64,000 nucleotides of DNA. Source: Plasmodium coatneyi. Taxonomy: Eukaryota > Apicomplexa > Aconoidasida > Haemosporida > Plasmodiidae. The position numbers and the translations under genes were made by a program. Below are positions 57,699 to 64,000 of the stretch, piece by piece. Under the pieces are notes generated by a model that was not told where the DNA came from, did no database searches, and was given only the letters and a program-made list of their open reading frames with translations. The stretch's first letter is position 1; the number at the start of each line of letters is the position of its first letter. The stretch spans positions 3,162,001 to 3,226,000 of the forward strand of contig NC_033567.1 in the NCBI RefSeq assembly GCF_001680005.1, in the 5' to 3' direction.

Positions 57699-60600
57699 TT
57701 TTTCTTTCTTTTTTTAACGGAAAAAATTTGCTCTCTGAGGACGTTTTGTGTGGGTTGTCATCAACCGGTGCGTTTTGATGAAGGCCCTGTGGTGTGGACA
57801 GGCCGGTTGAACAAAAAGGGGATGGCTGGCAGGCAGGAGCTGTATCCTCACAAATTTGCACTCACACATGTGCGTAGATTTCCTCTGGGTTGCCCTACTT
57901 AAGCACGGATGAACTTTTACAAAAATGTGTGTGGGTGCTTCTTCCAAATTTGTTTCCCTCTCGTTAGTCGTTCCTCTTCATGGTTCACACGGAATACCTT
58001 TCACGGCGCTTCTTGGTAGCTGATCCGTCGGGAAGTTCCCCCCCTCTGTGTTGCGCTGCTTTGCTCTGTGTGGACAGTTCCTGGGTGAAGCACTTGCCAC
58101 GTTGGGAAAATGCAATCAGATTGGATGCCTCTTCGGTTGGTTTCTTATCCCAACTGCGCCTCCTACCTTCCCATGTGCAGGTACAAACGTCTGCAGCTTC
58201 CCCCCGACGGCGTTACACGCGATTCATATAAGGTGCTTCCCCTTAGCGGGTGTGGCAAAAAAAAGTTTGCAATTTTTTCACATAAAAAAAAAAAAAAAAA
58301 AAAAAGGTGCAGAGAATTCAGGCCCCTATGATCTTCATTTAAAAGGGAACGGAAAAATGACAGCTTGAGTAACATTATATTATATGTTACGTCAGCTGTT
58401 GAGGTCAGCTTCGAGGCTCATTATCGAGTGCTGGAGGGAAGGCCCGATGTGCACATGACAAAATGGGTCAACGTGCGTGGGTAAGTAGCTACTTTATGGA
58501 TCACATAAAAGGGCACATAAGCGAGTACGATATTGTGTACTTTCAAGTACGTGTGGATTGCCCAACAGAGTAACGATCAAGCAAGCACACTAATCCATTT
58601 GGCAGAGCAAATTTCCCATCCAATGGTGTAAATCATGCGGAAAAAAAAAGCGATTTCGTCGATTGAGAATTCTCCCTGGGGGAGGGTGAGAAAGAAGAAA
58701 GAAAAAGGGGTGGAAAACGAAAGGAAAACTTCACGGAAAAGGAAAAAATAATGCGCACTTATTTTTTACATTTTAAAAAAGCGACATGAATGAGAAATGG
58801 ACTGCATGTATGACGATGTACACTACATGGGAAGAAGGCATATTAAAAAAAAAAAAAATAAAATGTAGTCACAGCTTGATTTTTCTCTTTTTTTTTTTTT
58901 TTTTTTGCACAATGGGATGTTGACGATGGTTTTTTTTTTTTTTTTTTAACGTACACTTTGATGCGCACATCAAATTATGTACGTGTACACTAGGGCAAGA
59001 GGGTGAATACGTTTACGTCATTTTGGCATGTACGCGTATGTGGCACTTTGAGAAGGGCTTATTTTGTTCCCTTTTCAACAAGACTAATAGCACCTTTTCG
59101 CAAAAAAAAAAAAAAGAAAAGAAAAAAACGGAAAATTTGTTTTTATTTTAATATGTCATGCGGTATTTTTCAAAACGCTATTTGGGGGTTTAAGATTTAT
59201 TCGTGAGGTGAGAGACAAAATGCTAGTTACGTCCAGTAGGGAAAAAAAGCAAAAAAAAAAGCCCCAAAAATGAAAAAAATACGAAAAAATAGGGAAGAGC
59301 AAAAATGAAACGGAAAGGAAAAAGAACAAAGGAGAAACGGCAGGACGAAAGCGAAAAAGACATATTCTTGTTTCGCAGTATCTTTTTCACACAAGGGAAA
59401 ACACTTATTTTTAATGGTGTTTCACCCTTTCACGAACACTTCTTCGAGCCTTTGTCATTTAAAAATTGTGTAATTTTTTATTCCATTATGTTTATTTGTG
59501 TCCCCATGCGTTTTTCACCAAGCGGGCATATTTTACACGTGCGCAGTTGTGCCATTCGCTGTTCGTTAGTCTTTCATTCGACTTATTCACGTGTACAATT
59601 GGGGGAACATTTGGGTAGCATATTTGTGCGTACATTTTTCCTCTTCCTCTTTTTTCCTCCTTTTTTTTCGCCCATCTTGCTTCACTGCGTGGTTAGACAC
59701 AATGAAATCACTCTCCCTGCACAATTGCAGCGCTGCTGGGCACCATCCGTTTAGAAGTGGGAGCCACCCGTGAACTGATATGCATAGCTATCTACTTCGC
59801 CGGGGCACATCTTTTTAGGACCAATTTGATATGTGAAGTTAAATGACTGCGAATTTTTTACCTGCCGCATTTTGCTGCTATTTTTTATGTAGAGATATAT
59901 GCATACGGGAATACATGAGACCGGTGCATATTATGTTTTATTGTTTTTTTTTTTTTTTTTCTTGCCATTCAGGGTGCTCACTTTTGCGAAGAAGTACCCC
60001 CGCTGGGGGCACTGCAATTGGAAAAATGGTAACAAATCCGTTTTGCCAATTTCGATAGAACTGTTCTTCATTTTGTGAATTTTTTTATGTTAATGATTGG
60101 TGTCCTTTGCCGGAAACGTTGCGCATGTCCCCCCCCGAATTACCACACCGAATGGGCATAGGGGAGGAACATGTAAATTTATTGGCAAAGGATGTTACAC
60201 ACGTGAGTGAATATTTAAGTAAAAAATGTGGCATCAAAATGGGGGATCACACGATGAACTCTTCCTAAATTACCGTTTGTACAAAGTTCTACGTTGCTCT
60301 TTTTAAGGATAAACCGATTTTTGAAAATTCCCCTATTCGCAGTATGCATACACATTTGAAGGAAGCGCACGAAACTGTTCTTATTTACCAATGGGGCAAA
60401 GTGATTTACACAGCGGCTGGGTGTATAAGCGGTAAAAAATGCCGTGGTGTGTTTCGTCACGATGGACTGCGTTGCATGACCCATGAATGGAAATACTGCA
60501 AGAAAGCTCCATTCTTAGGAGAGCTAAAAGGTTAATAAAAGTTCGGTAAAACGAAATGGAGAGAAGCAAAACGAGGGGGGGAGGCTTTCACAGGCAAGCA

Positions 60601-63122
60601 TGAAGGTGTTCGCACACCAGCATCACAGCACCTTCCTTTTACACTTCCATAGTACATTTATATATATATGTACAATTGCACATTTTACATAGTGAAGCAC
60701 CGTATAAGCTTCTCATTTGGGGTAGAATCCCCATCGTTTGAGCAGCCGAAAAGACCCCCTGCGTTTGCAATCAGCGTGACAAAAAGAACCCTGTGCATTT
60801 TTCTCACCCGTTAATGTTTAAAGAGAACCCAGATGAAGCGAAATGTTCAGTTGTGCTAAGCGCAAATGTATCCCCGTACAGATAGGCACACATATACATA
60901 TATATGTACACCTATGGATCAGCATATAAATACGTGTTGATCCCTTTTATACGTTCAACACATCCCCGCTATTATTGCTGCTCGTTTTATGCCCCCCTGC
61001 ATCTCTTCCATGATATCACCTTTTTCGAAGCGCATCTCACACATATGGCAAGTAAAGCAAAGCGCAATTCCTCCATACAGTGCTCTCACACTTCTTGACA
61101 CGTACATAGCACGGTTTGCACCGAATTATGGCACAGTACTTATATACGCGTACGTGGGGCAGTAATTCACCCCCTCGTTAGAGCATAGGCAGCTCCAGCG
61201 CACTCACTTGCTTCCCGTTTCGTGTGTTTTAACCAGCTTTGCATGCAAAAAAAAAAAAAAATGAATGATAACACAAGGGTAAAGGCCAGCAAAGGGAAGA
61301 GGGAGTTTATTATTCAGCTTATGCCGCTATTATGTCATAATAACATTCTTATAAATGTGAATTTAAAAAAGAAAAAAAGGTCGTTCTTCTTTTTTTTTAT
61401 GCTTCACTATTTTTAGCAGTCAAATAGTAACAACAATTTAAAAAAAAAAAATTTCGTTGGCTATTTCTACAACTGTGTTATTGTAAGAATGGTACATATC
61501 TGAGTGCGCTTACCTTTTAAGTTTCGCACAAAAAGAACGCTTCAAAAAAAAAAAAAAAAAAGGTGCCCAATGTGACATGCCGGCTTGGCGGCACGATGTC
61601 ATCGCAAAATGGCTATATGTTTGCTCATATAATTGTAGTGTACTTTTATATACAGCACATACGTAAGAGTGATAATATTAAAAGCACACGTGATGTAAAC
61701 GCGACGTGCCCAAAATAGTAGTGTAAGCGCTTCCTGACGATTTTGCTCACATTGGTACGTTACATGGCTCCATATATTGTGCGCTAAATGTATTATTTAT
61801 TTTTTATTATATATATGTATATATATATCATCGCGCTTATGAAAATCCCAGCACAATAAAAAAATTTTTTTAAAGCTTGGTTTGCGTCAAAATTATATTT
61901 TTACAATGTAATCACCTGTTGGCTCTTTTTTGCCGCATAAAACAAATCATTCAACAATTTTGCGCAAAAACAAAAAGGAAAAAAATGAATAAGTAACAAA
62001 TGGTTTTATTTATTGTAAATCGTAGATGACATAACACATGTTCAAAGCTTTTTCGCGCCAACTTTTAAGTAATCAGAGAATGTATATGTAGGTATATGTG
62101 ATGCATGTACGCCTTCCATGTATATTATAAAAGTGAATGCAAATGTAAATATATTTATTTGTTTACTCAATTGTTTGTTCATTTTATTTATTTATTTTTT
62201 TTTTTTTACATCACATGCGCACTCCCCCTGTAAGTGTACCTATGTCCCGCTGATGCGAACGCTAACATGTAAGGAAGAGAAGACCCCCTTGGTTTTGGGC
62301 TCTGCTTAAGCGAACGCTTTGAATTCCTGAATGTAGCAAACGTGATCACAGCAAAGCGAACATTCCTTCCCTACCTCTCCCTGTACATGCCATATACACG
62401 CATTTATTGCGCTTCCGCTTGAGGGGCATTATATATAAAAGCACACACAGTATATACAGCATATGCAGCATACAAACGCGTATAATTTTTTTAACCCCTG
62501 GCTCTGCCCACCCCATAAGAGTTTCCTTATTATTCCGTGATCAACCAGAAGAAGCAGAATTTATTTTCTTTTTTCTTCCCATTGTGATAAACATGCAAAT
62601 CGAAAGCGAAGAAAAAAAAATATTTTTTTTTCATTGTGCTTCGTTTATTTCTTACATCCCTTAATTTTTTTTTTTTTTTTTTTAGTTAAACATAATTATT
62701 TGCTTTAAAGTTTTTTTTTTTTTTTCCACAGCAGTATTTAAAATATTTATGAAGCCATTTTAGAAGCGCCCCTATTTTAAATTAGCTATCTGGCACATTT
62801 TTTTTTTTTTACAGCATACGTATGCAGGGCGTACCTTTTTCCCTATTTTTAGCATTTATAAGTTTGTGCGTTCCATTCACCATATACATTACTACCGTAT
62901 TTGTAATGTACATCCCTTTTTAACGTGTCATTGTGAAGGATATTTCTTCAGTATACACACACGTTGGTCGCAGTTTTATTAAGATTGGCATACGTATTTA
63001 TCCATCTCCGCCCTTTTCCATTTCTGATTTTGTGAAATAAAGGAGACGTCGAAAGACATCCCATTCGCCCGAATTAATTACGCGTTTTACTTTAATACTT
63101 AATTTCCCCGTTGGTGTTGAAA
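57699..63122. other. Long (5.4 kb) divergent intergenic region, SulP / EXP2
   Basis: By far the longest gene-free stretch of the window. It becomes steadily more AT-rich to the right and contains many homopolymers (for example about 58284-58304, 58890-58906, 58930-58947, 61542-61561 and 62667-62684) and short TATA/CATATA repeats (60660, 60895, 61810). I find no convincing coding frame, tRNA or rRNA. The frame at 59305-59754 begins with Lys codons from an A-rich tract and has Phe-rich runs, and I do not believe it. A strong, stage-regulated promoter for EXP2 and long 5' UTRs are expected. Confidence 0.5.
61240..61247. promoter_or_regulatory. TGCATGCA palindrome, candidate ApiAP2 site
   Basis: A perfect TGCATGCA octamer, a known type of ApiAP2-factor binding motif in Plasmodium, sits 1.9 kb upstream of the EXP2 start. 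One octamer in several kilobases may be chance. Confidence 0.2.
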
Positions 63123-64000
63123 ATGAAAGTCAGTTACATTTTCTCACTCTTTTTCTTCCTGATCGTTTATAAAAATACGACCACCAATGTTGTGCAATGT
63201 GGCAACTACAGTGATTTAGCGGCAACGAGCGCCTTAACAACCATAGTCAAGGACCCAATTAGGTAAGCACGGCGTGGCACCTCGTCGGAAACCCCCGTTA
63301 AGCGGTGCTAAGTGTTCCGCATATTTTTCAAATCTGTCTGAAGAATACAAACTGAGCTACATTTTATTTTATTTTATTTTTTTTTTTCCCCTCCAGTTTA
63401 ACCATCAAAGATTTGTATGAACATGGTGTGAAGGACCCAGTCACAAAACTTATTCATAAAATCAAGAAAGTAGTGCGCTATAGAAAAGTTTTGAGATGGT
63501 CCAGAATATGGTGGGTACTACTCGTTAGAGAAATTGTCGGAGATAATGCCATTGAAAGGAAAACTGAAAAGGTACATGCTCATTTGAAAGTTTATATGTT
63601 GCGAAATTTATCATTATGGGGGACACGCTCAATGTAACAAAATAAATATGAACTGTTCATAATTTTTTTTTTTTTTTTTTTTACCCACCACCGTGCAGGC
63701 CTTACGAGAAATCTGGGACCAGTGTACCATTGCCGTGTACAACAACACCCTTTATGCCATCGAGTCCAAGCCATTGCTATTCTTGCATGGTATTTTGAAC
63801 GAGTGCAAAAACAACTTCTCCACAAAATTGAGACAAGACCCAGGTTTGATTGTAGCCAAAATAGACCAAATATTAAAGTCCCAAATATATCGTTTCTGGG
63901 TATCAGAGCCATATTTGAAAATCGGAAAGTCGGGCATCTTCTACACCAGAATCAACTCCAAAAATGTGCCTCCTCTACCCAAGGAATGCACTTTGAAACA
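63123..64000 (+). CDS. EXP2: EXP2, PTEX/nutrient pore protein of the vacuole membrane (5' part, cut by window end)
   Basis: Exons 63123-63262, 63397-63571 and from 63699 to the window edge, with phases 2 and 0, encode the first ~205 residues. An N-terminal signal peptide (MKVSYIFSLFFFLIVYK) is followed by DLAATSALTTIVKDPISLTI, the amphipathic helix region HKIKKVVRYRKVLRWSRIWW, and the conserved body with REIWDQCTIAVYNNTLYAIE and KSQIYRFWVSEPYLKIG, which I recognise as EXP2. EXP2 is the membrane-spanning pore of the PTEX export translocon in the parasitophorous vacuole membrane and also serves as a nutrient channel. It lies far from its divergent neighbour SulP. The acidic C-terminal tail expected for the family lies beyond the window. 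Intron 1 holds an (ATTTT)n run before the acceptor. Confidence 0.95.
63361..63391. repeat. (ATTTT)n microsatellite in EXP2 intron 1
   Basis: Three to four ATTTT units followed by a T run form the pyrimidine tract of the intron before the acceptor at 63396. Confidence 0.75.

Noticed and set aside
59305..59754. 149-residue plus frame in the EXP2 upstream region
   Set aside because: It begins in an A-rich stretch, is Phe-rich from T runs and has no recognisable domain. Most likely chance.
60344..60535. Small plus frame with Cys and His
   Set aside because: 63 residues, isolated, no splice partner and no family resemblance.
1..64000. CRISPR arrays, insertion sequences, interstitial telomere repeats, tRNA or rRNA genes
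   Set aside because: None was seen. Repeats present are homopolymers and simple microsatellites typical of Plasmodium nuclear DNA.

Overview
The window is nuclear DNA of a malaria parasite, most likely a Plasmodium of the vivax / simian-malaria clade. Genes are interrupted by short GT..AG introns with T-rich 3' ends. Proteins carry Asn/Lys-rich low-complexity inserts. Intergenic DNA is full of long A or T homopolymers. Coding DNA has intermediate GC rather than the extreme AT of P. falciparum. Marker genes (an apicoplast-type RNA polymerase alpha subunit, PDI-14, an ankyrin-histone deacetylase, a SulP anion transporter and EXP2) occur in an order that, from memory, matches the distal part of P. 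falciparum chromosome 14. I cannot name the species from the sequence alone.

Layout, left to right: dihydroorotase (-); a seven-exon CS/NudC-like protein with a leader peptide (+); apicoplast RpoA (-); PDI-14 (+); a small three-exon protein, perhaps Tctex-like (+); an M1-family metallopeptidase (-); a nine-exon seven-transmembrane receptor-like protein (-); ankyrin-HDAC HDA1 (-); Yip1-family protein (+); splicing factor ISY1 (-); a long protein with calpain-like sequence (+); a ~220-residue unknown (-, frame break in poly-A); a ~2,130-residue low-complexity protein (-, frame break at a C6 run); a TMEM43-family membrane protein (+); diacylglycerol kinase (+); a RAP/FASTK-like organellar protein (+); SulP anion transporter (-); and the 5' part of EXP2 (+), cut by the right edge.

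There is no operon logic. Each gene is its own transcription unit with divergent, tandem or convergent spacers of 0.2 to 5.4 kb. Functionally the set mixes pyrimidine synthesis, apicoplast transcription, the secretory pathway (PDI-14, Yip1, TMEM43, the 7TM protein), chromatin, splicing, lipid signalling, ion transport and protein export. Exon structures given here were built by hand from GT/AG sites and reading-phase agreement. Most close perfectly in frame; the doubtful ones are flagged.

The observations most worth a second look are: an 18-bp antisense overlap of the Yip1 and ISY1 coding ends; a near-identical 27-bp block in two neighbouring introns of the CS-domain gene; an M1 peptidase with an intact zinc site but an altered exopeptidase motif; a reconstructed 7TM receptor-like gene; a calpain-like gene with no visible catalytic cysteine; and two reading-frame breaks at homopolymers. 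I see no CRISPR array, transposon, rRNA or tRNA gene.
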